Below, in pieces: positions 34,678-45,106 of a stretch of 64,000 bases of DNA. The translations under genes were made by a program, and so were the position numbers. This DNA comes from Pseudomonas abietaniphila. Lineage in GTDB: Bacteria; Pseudomonadota; Gammaproteobacteria; Pseudomonadales; Pseudomonadaceae. The notes under the pieces are model-generated. The model saw only the letters and a program-made list of their open reading frames with translations. It was not told where the DNA came from and searched no databases. The stretch covers positions 1-64,000 of the forward strand of contig NZ_CP155619.1 of the NCBI RefSeq assembly GCF_039697315.1. Reading direction: 5' to 3'. Each line of letters begins with the position of its first letter. The first letter of the stretch is position 1.

Positions 34678-36104
34678 CCTGCCTCGCCCTCCCAGCGCAA
34701 CTGGTTCAACTGGCCTGTCCAGCCCGCTTCGTCGTCCAGTTGTCGCAGATCGAGCCAGAGCGCGTCATCGTCGATGCGCCCCAGCACCGGGATCGGCAGG
34801 TTACGCAGCCCGGCCTCAAGGGCGTGAAGCTGACGGCCGCGAAGCTTTTTCGAGACGATCGGTCGTAAACACAACGACGCGCTGGGCAGCCGCGCCACCG
34901 GCTGGCTGCCGCTGCCGATCATGCCCAAGCTCGGCTGCACGGCCACAGCCCAGCCTTCGCCCAGCGTCCTGGCCAACAGCGGCCGCAAGCGTTCGGCCTG
35001 AGCGAGAATGTCAGCTTGCGGACGCGTCAACAGGCGCAGGCTCGGCAAACGCGCGGCCAGGCGGTCCGGATCACGATAAAGACTGAGCACCGCTTCCAGC
35101 GCGGCCAGGGTCAGCTTGTCCACACGCAGTGCGCGTTTGAGCGGGTTCTTTTTGATTTTCGCGATCAGCGCTTTGCTGCCGACAATCAAGCCGGCCTGCG
35201 GGCCACCGAGCAATTTATCGCCACTGAAGGTCACGATGTCGGCGCCTTCTGCCAAGGTCTGGCGCACCGTCGGTTCGGCCGGCAACCCCCAGCGCGTGAG
35301 GTCCAGCAAGCTGCCACTGCCCAGGTCTTCCAGCAGCGGCAGTTGGTGCTCATGGGCGATGCGCGCCAATGCTTGCGTCGGCACACTCGCGGTGAAACCC
35401 TGAATGCTGTAGTTACTCGTGTGAACACGCATCAGCAGACCGGTGCGCGGATTGATCGCGGCCTCGTAATCCTTGGCGTGGGTGCGGTTGGTGGTGCCGA
35501 TCTCATGCAGCTTCACGCCGGCGCGGGCCATGATGTCGGGAATGCGAAACGCACCGCCAATCTCGATCAGCTCGCCGCGAGAAATGATGCCTTCCTTGCG
35601 CGCGCCCAGGCTGTTAAGCGCGAGCAATACCGCAGCCGCATTGTTGTTGACGACGGTCACGGCTTCGGCGCCGGTCAGTTCACGGATCAAACCCTCGATC
35701 AGGTCATCGCGGTCGCCGCGTTTGCCGCTGCTGAGGTCAAATTCCAGATTCAGCGGGTAACGCGCTGCGGTCTGGATCGCCTCGATGGCTTCTTCGGGTA
35801 ACAGCGCCCGGCCCAGGTTGGTGTGCAGCACCGTGCCCGTCAGGTTGAACACCCGGCGCACCTTGCTCCGATGCTGGATCGCCAGCCGCTCCGATGCACG
35901 GCCCGCCAACACCTCACAGCTGAGCTCCGCTGCACTCGCGTTCCCCGTCACGGCCGACTCACGCACGTCATCGAGCAACTGGCGCAAGGTGGCCAGCACC
36001 GCATCGCGGCCATAGCGGTCGATCAGGGGATGGCAGGCGGGATGACGCAACAGGCTGTCGACAGAGGGTAAACGCGGCGGGATCGAGGCAAGGTTTGCGG
36101 GCAT
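34674..36104 (-). CDS. selA: L-seryl-tRNA(Sec) selenium transferase
   Basis: This PLP enzyme converts seryl-tRNA(Sec) to selenocysteyl-tRNA(Sec) using selenophosphate. The 476-residue protein has the N-terminal tRNA-binding helical domain ([20 protein letters not shown]) and the fold-type I core, with [17 protein letters not shown] and the PLP-lysine in [18 protein letters not shown]. It overlaps selB downstream and is separated from fdhE upstream by a 200-base gap that holds a REP pair. The selenophosphate synthase gene (selD) is not in the window. Confidence 0.96.
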   Translation of the reverse strand: MPANLASIPPRLPSVDSLLRHPACHPLIDRYGRDAVLATLRQLLDDVRESAVTGNASAAELSCEVLAGRASERLAIQHRSKVRRVFNLTGTVLHTNLGRALLPEEAIEAIQTAARYPLNLEFDLSSGKRGDRDDLIEGLIRELTGAEAVTVVNNNAAAVLLALNSLGARKEGIISRGELIEIGGAFRIPDIMARAGVKLHEIGTTNRTHAKDYEAAINPRTGLLMRVHTSNYSIQGFTASVPTQALARIAHEHQLPLLEDLGSGSLLDLTRWGLPAEPTVRQTLAEGADIVTFSGDKLLGGPQAGLIVGSKALIAKIKKNPLKRALRVDKLTLAALEAVLSLYRDPDRLAARLPSLRLLTRPQADILAQAERLRPLLARTLGEGWAVAVQPSLGMIGSGSQPVARLPSASLCLRPIVSKKLRGRQLHALEAGLRNLPIPVLGRIDDDALWLDLRQLDDEAGWTGQLNQLRWEGEAG

Positions 36105-36158
36105 TCATGTACTCCGATAGCGAAAAAAACAGGTCGGGCTACCCAGTTGCCACACAGC

Positions 36159-36250
36159 ACCTGTGGGAGTGAGATTGCTCACGACGAGGCCGGTATGCCC
36201 AAACATGAACAGGAATGAGCGACGCCTTCGCCAGCAAGCCGGCTCCTAGG
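36159..36250. repeat. REP pair between fdhE and selA
   Basis: CTGTGGGAGTGAGATTGCTC and, inverted, CCTTCGCCAGCAAGCCGGCTCC lie about 45 bases apart. They may form a hairpin that separates expression of the fdn and sel parts. Confidence 0.7.
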
Positions 36251-36307
36251 GCCTTTGGCCAGACGCAGATTGCATCGTGTTGCGGAATCTGAGTGTAGAC
36301 GCCCTTT

Positions 36308-37240
36308 TCACTCGCCCCCAGGCGCCAGCATCAGGTTCGGTGCCAGCCGCTGGATGCCTTCCAGGTCCAGGCGCATGTCCAGCATCAAACTCGCCAGGTC
36401 CGCTGACAGCGCCTCGGCTTCGGCGTCACACTCCAGATAGATCTGCTTGAGGTAGGTGTTGCACCCCGGACAAACCTCGGCCCGCAGCGGTGCCTTGTCC
36501 ACTGCGATGCGATCATCGTCCAGGCTGACGTATTTCAAGCCTTTGCTCTGTTCGCAATACACACATTTGACCCGCACCACATGCCATTCACAGGCACACA
36601 GCGAACAGACGAGGTAGCGCAGGCCGTTGTATTTGCCGCGATGACGAATGACACCCGCCATCGCGGGTGAACCACAGGCCGGGCACTGGCCCAGGCTGTC
36701 GCAGGGCTTGAGGTCGGTAAAGGAGAGCGTCAACAACCAATGGCTCCACGCCGTCTGCAGGGCAGCGCCCAAAAACGGCACCACAGCCGCAGGCAGACCC
36801 GCGTACTGACCGCTGAGCAGTGAAATCGCCCACGCTTTGCGCTGTCCTTCGTCTGCAGCGAGTAACTGGGCAACGGCCTGCTGGACGTGATCGTGTGCGA
36901 ACGGCTGAAAGCGTTCGAGGAGTGCCTCCAGATACCGCTGCCAGTGCGCCTCACGAACCAGGCTGTCGGCCGCAAGCGGCGGCAGGCCGTGCTGACGGCA
37001 CACATCAAGGCGACTGCTGTCCGGAACCCAGTCGCTGGGCGGCTGATCGAGCAGATCCTGTTGGACCCGACACAGCGCCGCGATCAGACGCAGGTAGTCG
37101 GCCAGCGGATGATCTTCGGCGAGTTGCTCCAGGCGTGCGGCTCGCAGCGCAAACAGGTTGGCAGGTGGCAGGTACAGGAACGGCAGGGAGTAAGCCCCCG
37201 CCTGCGCCTGGATTTCTTCGGGTTCGAGGGTCTGACTCAA
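36308..37240 (-). CDS. fdhE: Formate dehydrogenase accessory protein FdhE
   Basis: This cytoplasmic factor is needed for activity of respiratory formate dehydrogenase. The 310 residues carry the conserved cysteine pairs of the C-terminal rubredoxin-like half: CPACGSPAM, CSLCACEWH, CVYCEQ and CPGCNTYLK, which bind iron or zinc. It begins five bases after fdnI and belongs to the fdn operon. The N-terminal helical half is less conserved. Confidence 0.94.
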   Translation of the reverse strand: MSQTLEPEEIQAQAGAYSLPFLYLPPANLFALRAARLEQLAEDHPLADYLRLIAALCRVQQDLLDQPPSDWVPDSSRLDVCRQHGLPPLAADSLVREAHWQRYLEALLERFQPFAHDHVQQAVAQLLAADEGQRKAWAISLLSGQYAGLPAAVVPFLGAALQTAWSHWLLTLSFTDLKPCDSLGQCPACGSPAMAGVIRHRGKYNGLRYLVCSLCACEWHVVRVKCVYCEQSKGLKYVSLDDDRIAVDKAPLRAEVCPGCNTYLKQIYLECDAEAEALSADLASLMLDMRLDLEGIQRLAPNLMLAPGGE

Positions 37241-37244
37241 TGCG

Positions 37245-37925
37245 TCATCCTTTCTTGGTTACACGAGGCTGCGCCTGAACAGGCGGGCCCTCTTCATCGA
37301 CGATCTTGCGATACCACAACGCGTGGTGTTTCTTCGCCCAACGGCGGCTGACCCAGCCATGCAACATGGCGCCCACCGAGCCCTTGATCCAGATACCGGC
37401 ATAGATATGGACGATGATGCTGGTGATCAGCACGAAGCCGGCCAACGCGTGCAACAACGCGCCGAGACGAATCACGGTGATGCCGAAGTACTCGCTGAAG
37501 TAGGCCCGCCAGATCACCAGACCACTGAACAGCAACGCCAGCATGCACAACAGCAACGTCCAGAACAGCAGCTTCTGACCGGGGTTGTACTTGCCAATCG
37601 GCGGCACGCCCTCCTCCGAGTTGACCATCACCCGATCGATCCGCTTGAGCCACAAACGGTCATTGGGGATGAACAGGTTGGCGCGCCAGAAACGGATCAC
37701 CAGCCCGCAGAAGAACACAAACATCGCCACGCCCATGAATGGGTGCAGGATGCGCGTCCACGGGCCTCCGCCGAACAGGTTGGTCAACCAGAACATCGCC
37801 GGATGAAACAAGGCCAGGCCCGATAAACCCGCCATGAAGAACAGAATCGCCACCAGCCAGTGGTTGGTCCGCTCGTTGGAGTTGTAGCGCAGGATGGTCT
37901 TGCCGGGTTCACGGTTTTCGCTCAT
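37245..37925 (-). CDS. fdnI: Formate dehydrogenase gamma subunit (cytochrome b556)
   Basis: This inner-membrane cytochrome b passes electrons from the beta subunit to quinone. The 226 residues contain four membrane helices and candidate haem histidines in [30 protein letters not shown] and [20 protein letters not shown]. The tail is longer than in E. coli FdnI and polar. The start codon overlaps the fdnH stop by four bases, as expected for subunits made in fixed ratio. Confidence 0.95.
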   Translation of the reverse strand: MSENREPGKTILRYNSNERTNHWLVAILFFMAGLSGLALFHPAMFWLTNLFGGGPWTRILHPFMGVAMFVFFCGLVIRFWRANLFIPNDRLWLKRIDRVMVNSEEGVPPIGKYNPGQKLLFWTLLLCMLALLFSGLVIWRAYFSEYFGITVIRLGALLHALAGFVLITSIIVHIYAGIWIKGSVGAMLHGWVSRRWAKKHHALWYRKIVDEEGPPVQAQPRVTKKG

Positions 37926-38869
37926 GGCCGTTGCTCCCCTTCAGGTCCCGGTTTATTTGGGTCGTAGACATGCACGGCGGGATCGACCTCGTGCACGCTC
38001 GGGTCTTTCGCAGGCTCGTGCTCGTCTTCTTCGCGCTGCGGCCCGATTCGTACGTAATGGAAGAAGCCCGCCAGCACCGCGACGCCCATGGCCAGCAGCC
38101 CCAGTGGTTTGCTGACGCCTTTCCACAGCCCCACCAGCGGGCTGATTTCCGGGTCCTTCGGCAATCCGGCGTACAGCTTGGGATCGTCAGCGTGGTGCAG
38201 TACGTACATCACATGGGTGCCGCCGACCCCGGCAGGGTCATACAAACCGGCGTTTTCAAAACCGCGGGACTTCAGATCGACCACCCGCTCGGCGGCATGC
38301 ACCTTCATATCTTCCTTGGTGCCGAAGACGATGGCGCCGGTCGGACAGGTTTTCACGCACGCCGGTTCAAGCCCCACGGAGACGCGGTCCGAGCACAGCG
38401 TACATTTGTACGCCTTGTGGTCTTTCTGCGAGATCCGCGGAATGTCGAACGGGCAACCGGTGATGCAGTAACCGCAACCGATGCAGTGGTCCTGGTTGAA
38501 ATCGACGATGCCGTTGGCGTGTTTGATGATCGCGCCAGGGCTCGGACACGCCTTCAGGCAGCCCGGGTCGGCACAGTGCATGCAGCCGTCCTTGCGGATC
38601 AGCCACTCCAGGTTGTTGTCGGCGGTTTCGTGCTCGGTGAAGCGCATCAGGGTCCAGGTTTCTGCGCTCAGGTCCTGCGGGTTGTCGTAGGTGCCGTGGT
38701 TATGGCCCACCTCGTCGCGCAGCTCGTTCCATTCCGAGCACGCGACCTGGCAAGCCTTGCAGCCAATGCATTTGGTGGTGTCGATCAGCTTGGCGACTTC
38801 TTCCAGTTGCCTGACCGACGAGGGCACCGTGGTGGTGGCTGAACGTGCAGTGATGTCTTGAATGGCCAT
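37922..38869 (-). CDS. fdnH: Formate dehydrogenase beta subunit (4Fe-4S)
   Basis: This electron-transfer subunit of the periplasmic-facing formate dehydrogenase has 315 residues. Four ferredoxin-type cluster motifs are clear: [42 protein letters not shown] and CTLCSD with CVKTCP. A single C-terminal membrane helix ([19 protein letters not shown]) anchors it. Its start codon overlaps the fdnG stop (TGATG), and it overlaps fdnI at the other end. Confidence 0.95.
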   Translation of the reverse strand: MAIQDITARSATTTVPSSVRQLEEVAKLIDTTKCIGCKACQVACSEWNELRDEVGHNHGTYDNPQDLSAETWTLMRFTEHETADNNLEWLIRKDGCMHCADPGCLKACPSPGAIIKHANGIVDFNQDHCIGCGYCITGCPFDIPRISQKDHKAYKCTLCSDRVSVGLEPACVKTCPTGAIVFGTKEDMKVHAAERVVDLKSRGFENAGLYDPAGVGGTHVMYVLHHADDPKLYAGLPKDPEISPLVGLWKGVSKPLGLLAMGVAVLAGFFHYVRIGPQREEDEHEPAKDPSVHEVDPAVHVYDPNKPGPEGEQRP

Positions 38870-41800
38870 CAGATTTTCTCCACGTTCACCAGGAACGACT
38901 TGGATTCCGGGGTTTGCGAGTTACCGTCACCCAGAAACGGCACCAACGTATTGGCCAGGTATCCGTTGCGGGTGGTGCCAGTGAACCCCCAATGGATCGG
39001 GATACCGATCTGATGCACCACCTGATTGTTGACCTGCAACGGCCGGATGCGCTTGGTCACCACCGCGACGGCTTCGATGAACCCGCGCTTGCTGCTCACC
39101 CTCACCCGGTCCCCCGCGACAATGCCTTTTTCCTTCGCCAGCGCTTCACCGATCTCGACAAATTGCTCAGGCTGCGCAATCGCGTTGAGACGGCAATGCT
39201 TGCTCCAGTAGTGGAAATGCTCGGTCAACCGGTAACTGGTGCCCGCGTACGGGAAGTCCTTGGCCACGCCCAACGAGTCCCACACTGAATCGAAGATGCG
39301 TCCGGCGGGATTGCTGGTCGCCTGTTTATTGTTCGGGTGCAGCGGGTTGATACCGATCGGGGTTTCGAAAGGTTCGTAGTGTTCCGGGAATGGCCCCTCG
39401 TTCATCTTGTCGACGGCGAAGAAACGCGCCACGCCTTCAGGGTTCATGATGAACGGGTTCATCCCGGCTTCCGGCGCAGAGGTCACGACGAAGTCCGGCA
39501 CATCAGTGCCCGTCCAGGCTTTGCCATTCCACCAGATCAGCCGCTTCTTCTGATCCCAGGGTTTGCCCTGGGTGTCTGCAGAGGCGCGGTTGTACAGAAT
39601 CCGCCGGTTGCTCGGCCAGGCCCACGCCCAGCCTTGATGCTGGTGCATGTCATAAGGGTCGCTGTTGTCCCGGCGTGCCATCTGGTTGCCGGCTTCGGTC
39701 CAGCTGCCGCAGAAAATCCAGCACCCCGACGCCGTACTGCCGTCGTCCTTGAGCTGGGAAAACCCGGTCAGCTGCGCGCCACCCTTGATCGCAGCACCCG
39801 AGAAGTCCGTGAAGTCCATGGTGGCCGCGCCGTTGATCTCCTTGGCGATCTCTTCGGGCGACGGCTCCTCAGGCACTTTGTAAGGCCAGTTCAGTTTCAA
39901 CAGGGGTTCGGCATACGCACCGCCCTGTTCCTGATAGCGCTTGCGCAGGCGCAGGAACAGTTCGCTCATGATGCGGACGTCGGTGATCGCCTCGCCGGGG
40001 CCCTCTGCACCTTTGAAGTGCCACTGCAGCCAGCGGCTGCTGTTGACCAGCGAGCCGTCTTCCTCCGCAAAACACGTCGTGGGCAGACGAATGACTTCGG
40101 TCTGAATGGCATCGGTCTGTACATCGTTGTACGGGCCGACCTTCTGCCAGAACTCGGAGGTTTCAGTCGCCAGCGGGTCCATGATCACCAGCCATTTGAG
40201 CTTGGCGAGCGCTTTCATCACCCGGTTCTTGTCCGGCAACGCCGCGATGGGGTTGAACCCCTGGCAGACATAACCGTTAACCTGCCCCTTGCCCATCATG
40301 TCGAACATTTTCAGGATGTCGTAGTTGGGAATATCGAGCTTCGGCAGCCAGTCATAACCCCATTTGTTCTCGGCCGTGGCATTGGCGCCATACCAGGACT
40401 TCATCAGGCTGACGTGGAATTTGCTGTAGTTCTGCCAGTAGGACAGCTGCCCTGGACGCAACGGTTTCTGCGTGCGCTTGGTGATGTAGGCGTCGTAGTC
40501 CTGCTCAGCATCGGAAGGCAGGGTCAGGTAACCGGGCAGCGCGTTGGACAGCAATCCAAGGTCGGTAAGGCCCTGAATATTGGAGTGGCCGCGCAAGGCG
40601 TTCACGCCCCCGCCCGGCATGCCGACGTTGCCCAGCAGCAGTTGCACCATCGCCGCGCTGCGGATGATCTGCGAACCGATGGAGTGCTGCGTCCAGCCCA
40701 GCGCGTAGAGAATCGTCATGGTCTTGCCCGGTGTCGAGCAGGTGGCGATTTCTTCCCAGATCTTCATCATCCGGTCCTGTGGCATGCCACAGGTCAGGCT
40801 GGCGATTTCCGGGGTGTAACGGCTGTAATGCTGCTTCATCAGTTGATAGACGCACTGCGGGTCCTGCAGGGTCGGGTCGACTTTGACGAACCCGTCCTCG
40901 CCCAGCTCGTAGCCCCAACCCGACTTGTCGGTGTAGAGGCGCTTGGTCGCGTCGTATCCACTGAAGATCCCGTCTTCAAAGCCATAGCCGGCTTTGACGA
41001 TGAAGGACACGTCGGTGTAATTGCGCACGTATTCGTGCTGGATCTTGTCCTGAGTCAGCAGGTAGTTGATCAACCCGCCCATGAACGCGATGTCGCTGCC
41101 GGTGCGGATCGGCGCGTAATAGTCGGCCACGGAGGCCGTGCGCGTGAAACGTGGGTCGACCACGATCAAGCGTGCCTTGTTGTGCGCCTTGGCTTCGGTC
41201 ACCCATTTGAATCCGCAGGGGTGTGCTTCTGCTGCGTTGCCGCCCATCACCAGGATCAGATTCGCGTTGGCGATATCGGTCCAGGTATTGGTCATGGCTC
41301 CACGGCCGTACGTCGGGGCAAGACTTGCCACCGTCGGGCCATGTCAGACACGTGCCTGGTTATCGAACCCCAGCATACCGGTTGCGCGAATGACCTTGTG
41401 CGTCATGTAACCGGCCTCGTTGGACGCCGCGGACGCTGCGAGGAAGCCCGTGGTCAGCCACCGGTTGACGGTCTGGCCCTTGTCGTTCTTCTCGATGAAG
41501 TTCGCATCGCGGTCGGCCTTCATCAGGTCAGCCACACGGTCCAGCGCTTCATCCCAGGAGATTCGGGTCCATTCGTTGCTCCCGGGCTTGCGCACCTGAG
41601 GGTATTTGAGACGACCGGGACTGTGAATGAAGTCAAGAAGGCCCGCGCCTTTCGGGCACAGGGTGCCACGGTTGACCGGGTGATCGGCATCGCCTTCGAT
41701 GTGAATGATGTTCTGCGCGACGTTCTTCGCGGCATCGCCCTGGCTGTACATGATCAGGCCGCAGCCGACCGAGCAATACGGGCAGGTGTTGCGGGTTTCA

Positions 41801-41934
41801 TGGGTGTGGGCGAGTTTGAAATGGCGTATCTGCTCGGCGAACGCCGGCGTTGGGGCCATGCCCAACGCCGCCAGGCTCGAGCCTCCAAGGCCGACAGCGG
41901 CGACCTTGAAGAACTGCCGACGGTTGAGGTCCAT
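38869..41934 (-). CDS. fdnG: Formate dehydrogenase alpha subunit, selenocysteine-containing
   Basis: This is the molybdenum/tungsten bis-MGD catalytic subunit that oxidises formate to CO2 in the periplasm. The true gene is 1,021 residues with one in-frame UGA (41346-41344) read as selenocysteine at residue 197, in the context [22 protein letters not shown], the classic FdnG active site. Two open frames that seem separate (41344-41934 and 38869-41331) are therefore one protein. A Tat signal is present ([15 protein letters not shown]), then the [4Fe-4S] motif [13 protein letters not shown]. The start at 41934 follows AGGAG. SelA, SelB and tRNA-Sec are encoded just downstream on the same strand. 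Confidence 0.96.
41308..41346 (-). promoter_or_regulatory. SECIS element of fdnG
   Basis: Directly after the UGA codon the message folds with an apical hairpin GGCA-AGUCU-UGCC (41329-41317). The loop keeps the GUCU of the E. coli fdnG SECIS, which SelB binds. Confidence 0.8.
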
Positions 41935-42348
41935 CGTGCACTCCTGATCAGGTGGAAGTCCCGATACGTAGTCGGGCCTTTTCAATCACGGGTCTTGAAC
42001 ACGCGTCGGCGAGAAACCCGACATCAAAAACTTTAGCCCAGAATGCCAGCATCGCCAGGAAATCAGATCGTCGGCCCCGTGGCAGACAATGCGCAGCGGC
42101 ACAGAATGTGAATAATTGTTAGCGCGAAATAGGGATTAACAGGACTCGCTCATCGAACGATGATCGGGGCCGTCGACGCGTCAGGCCTAAGTGCCGCGCG
42201 CAGGAAACGCGCGGTGCTATGCCAGCGAACTGGCGGCGTTCATGAAAGACACTGAGAAGAAGTGTTGAAGGGCCGTAGGGACATTGACTCTCAATGGCAT
42301 CAAGTGTGCCAGGTACATCGAGGGTGAATGACGCACTGCATTCGTCAG
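41935..42348. other. fdn operon upstream region
   Basis: This is the first half of a 934-base gap between fdnG and glgB; the second half is the repeat mosaic. It must hold the fdn promoter, but I see no clear FNR/Anr (TTGAT-N4-ATCAA) or sigma-54 site. No protein-coding frame is supported. Confidence 0.35.
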
Positions 42349-42834
42349 CAAGCTGACTCCCACTCATCACGATGCCTGCCGCACTTCCCCCTGACACTCC
42401 ATCCCTGTGGGAGACGTCCGAGGTTACGAGGGCAGCGAATGCAGTGGGTCACCTGCAAAATCTCAGATGAGCCACCACATTTGTCAGCAAGCTGACTCTC
42501 ACAGGTCCGGAGGGCCCGAAGCTTTGATCGTCCCCACGCTCTGCGTGGGAACGATCAATGTCTGACGCACTTTCCCCTGACACCCCATCCCTGTGGGAGA
42601 CGTCCGAGGTTACGAGGGCAGCGAATGCGGTAGGTCAGCTGCGAAGATGTCAGATAAGCCACCGCATTCGTCAGCAAGCTGACTCCCACAGGTCCGGAGG
42701 GCCCGAAGTTTTGATCGTCCCGATGCTCCATGTGGGAATGCCGGGCAGAATGCTCGGCGTCCCAACGACGCGGAGCGTCGTTTCGCTGCGTTACCACGCG
42801 GAGCGTGGGAACGATCAACGATCAATCAACCAGG
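42349..42834. repeat. Mosaic of tandem and REP-type repeats
   Basis: A unit of about 155 bases is present twice (42381-42534 and 42567-42721, offset 186 bases, nearly identical). Each copy joins CTGTGGGAGACGTCCGAGG, a spacer and the REP-like CGTCAGCAAGCTGACTCCCAC. A third partial REP unit is at 42340-42363. After copy two comes another family with the inverted ends GATCGTCCC... and ...CGTGGGAACGATCAAC. Confidence 0.75.
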
Positions 42835-42868
42835 ATCCGGCACCTTTGGTGACTTGGGGGTGGTGCGG

Positions 42869-45106
42869 CTACTCCCCAACCGGCTTAAACACCACCACCG
42901 CCAACGGCGGCAAATCCAACGCCAGCGAAAACGCCTGGCCATGGCTCTTGACCTCATCAGCCATCACCGCGCCGCCGTTACCGACGTTCGAACCTGCGTA
43001 CACCCCGGCATCGGAATTCAGCAGCTCAGCCCACTTCCCGCTGAACGGCACACCCACCCGATAACCATGGCGCGGCACCGGCGTCAGGTTGGCAACCACC
43101 AACAACGGCTCGCCGTCCTTGCTCCAACGCAGATAGGCATACACGCTGTTGCCGGCGTCATCCCCAATCACCCACTGGAAACCCTGAGGCTGGCAATCCT
43201 GCTCATACAGCGCAGGTTCCGACCGATACAGCCGGTTCAGGTCCCCCACCAGCGTATGCACGCCCTTGTGATCGGCATACTGCAGGAAATGCCAGTCCAG
43301 CTCCGTGTCATGATTCCACTCACGCCACTGCCCGAATTCGCAACCCATGAACAGCAGCTTCTTGCCAGGGTGGGTCCACATGAACGTCAGATACGCCCGC
43401 AGGTTGGCAAACTTCTGCCAGCGGTCACCCGGCATCTTGTCGATCAGCGAATGCTTGCCGTGCACCACTTCATCGTGGGAGATCGGCAGGATGAAACGCT
43501 CCGACCACGCATACACCAGCCCGAAACTCAGCCGGTCATGGTGATGCTGACGATGAATCGGATCCTGTTCGATGTACTTGAGCGTGTCGTGCATCCAGCC
43601 CATGTTCCACTTGTAGGCAAAGCCCAACCCACCCTGCTGCGTTGGCTGGCTGACGCCCGGCCACGCCGTGGATTCCTCAGCGATAACCAGTGCGCCTGGT
43701 GCTTCCAGCGCGACCACGTCATTGAGGTGACGCAGGAAATCGATCGCCTCGAGGTTTTCGCGACCGCCATAGCGGTTAGGCACCCATTCCCCGGCCTTGC
43801 GCGAGTAGTCGCGGTACAGCATGGACGCCACGGCATCCACACGCAGACCGTCGATATGGAAATTCTTCAACCAATGCAGACCCGAAGCGATCATGAACCC
43901 GTGCACTTCCGTGCGACCGAGGTTGTAAATCAGCGTGTCCCAATCCTGGTGAAAGCCTTCCTGCGGGTTGCCGTATTCGTACAGCGCAGTGCCGTCGAAT
44001 TGCGCCAGGCCGTGGGTATCGGTTGGAAAATGCGCGGGCACCCAGTCGAGGATCACGCCAATGTCGTTCTGGTGACAGGCATTGACGAACGCAGCAAAAT
44101 CTTCCGGCGAGCCATAACGCGCACTCGGGGCAAACTGCGACAACAACTGATAACCCCATGAACCGCCAAACGGGTGTTCCATGATCGGCATCAGTTCGAT
44201 GTGGGTAAAGCCCAGGTCCTTGATGTAGGGGATCAACTCGGCAGCCAGTTCGTGCCAGTTGAACGGACGATCAGGTTCGTCTTCCCCGCCGTGATGCCAT
44301 TTCCACGAACCGGCATGCAGTTCGTAGATCGACAGCGGCTTGTGAACATCCTGTTTGTCGCCGCGCGACTGCATCCAGTCCGTGTCCTGCCAGTCAAAGC
44401 TCAGCGGCGCAGCCACTTTTGACGCTGTGTTCGGCGGCACCGTAGTCGCCAATGCCATCGGGTCGGCTTTCAGTGGCAGTACGCCGTGCTGCCCGAGGAT
44501 TTCGTATTTATAGGTCTCACCGGGCTTGATGCGCGGGATGAAAATCTCCCACACCCCGGACGGATAGCGCACGCGCATCGGATGGCGACGACCGTCCCAG
44601 CTGTTGAAGTCGCCCACTACAGAGACGCGACGCGCATTGGGTGCCCACACCGAAAAACGCACACCATCGACGCCGTCGACGGTTTTCACTTGCGCGCCCA
44701 AAGCGCTGCTCAGGTCCCGGTGATTGCCTTCGGCAAACAGGTACAGGTCCATTTCACCGAGCAACTGGCCGAAGCTGTAAGGGTCTTCGGTGATCTGCTC
44801 ACCGGTCGCCCAGTTGATCTTCAACAGGTACGGTTCGCGCACCGGGAAATGCCCGGCGAAGAAGCCGGGCTTGTCGCTCATGGTCAGTTCGCCAAGATCA
44901 CGCTCGCCGTCGCGAGAGAGGACGCGCACACCCAGCGCATTGGGCAGATAGGCGCGGATGACTTGCCCGTCCTTGCCATCGCTGTGAGGGCCGAGCATGG
45001 AGAACGGGTCACGGTGTTCGGCGCGGATCAACGCGTCCATATCGCCGGCGCTGGGCAACAACTTGTGGTTGCCATCGCCGAATTGGTCAGACGCACTCAT
45101 TTTCAT
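42869..45106 (-). CDS. glgB: 1,4-alpha-glucan branching enzyme
   Basis: GlgB introduces alpha-1,6 branches into linear alpha-glucan. The 745-residue protein has the N-terminal CBM48 domains ([12 protein letters not shown] and [20 protein letters not shown]), the GH13 barrel with catalytic Asp in [15 protein letters not shown] and Glu in [20 protein letters not shown] for the third acid, and the C-terminal beta domain. It starts four bases inside the end of treS-mak. With GlgE it completes the maltose-1-phosphate route to glycogen-like glucan. Confidence 0.95.
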   Translation of the reverse strand: MKMSASDQFGDGNHKLLPSAGDMDALIRAEHRDPFSMLGPHSDGKDGQVIRAYLPNALGVRVLSRDGERDLGELTMSDKPGFFAGHFPVREPYLLKINWATGEQITEDPYSFGQLLGEMDLYLFAEGNHRDLSSALGAQVKTVDGVDGVRFSVWAPNARRVSVVGDFNSWDGRRHPMRVRYPSGVWEIFIPRIKPGETYKYEILGQHGVLPLKADPMALATTVPPNTASKVAAPLSFDWQDTDWMQSRGDKQDVHKPLSIYELHAGSWKWHHGGEDEPDRPFNWHELAAELIPYIKDLGFTHIELMPIMEHPFGGSWGYQLLSQFAPSARYGSPEDFAAFVNACHQNDIGVILDWVPAHFPTDTHGLAQFDGTALYEYGNPQEGFHQDWDTLIYNLGRTEVHGFMIASGLHWLKNFHIDGLRVDAVASMLYRDYSRKAGEWVPNRYGGRENLEAIDFLRHLNDVVALEAPGALVIAEESTAWPGVSQPTQQGGLGFAYKWNMGWMHDTLKYIEQDPIHRQHHHDRLSFGLVYAWSERFILPISHDEVVHGKHSLIDKMPGDRWQKFANLRAYLTFMWTHPGKKLLFMGCEFGQWREWNHDTELDWHFLQYADHKGVHTLVGDLNRLYRSEPALYEQDCQPQGFQWVIGDDAGNSVYAYLRWSKDGEPLLVVANLTPVPRHGYRVGVPFSGKWAELLNSDAGVYAGSNVGNGGAVMADEVKSHGQAFSLALDLPPLAVVVFKPVGE

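Noticed and set aside
41331..41346. Frameshift or pseudogene break in the formate dehydrogenase gene
   Set aside because: The frame continues without shift across a single UGA in the active-site context with a SECIS hairpin and sel genes beside it.
39337..42036. 899-codon plus-strand open frame
   Set aside because: Antisense shadow of fdnG; no motif or ribosome site.
42349..42834. CRISPR array
   Set aside because: Repeats are long, few and of REP type; there are no short regular repeats with unique spacers and no cas genes.
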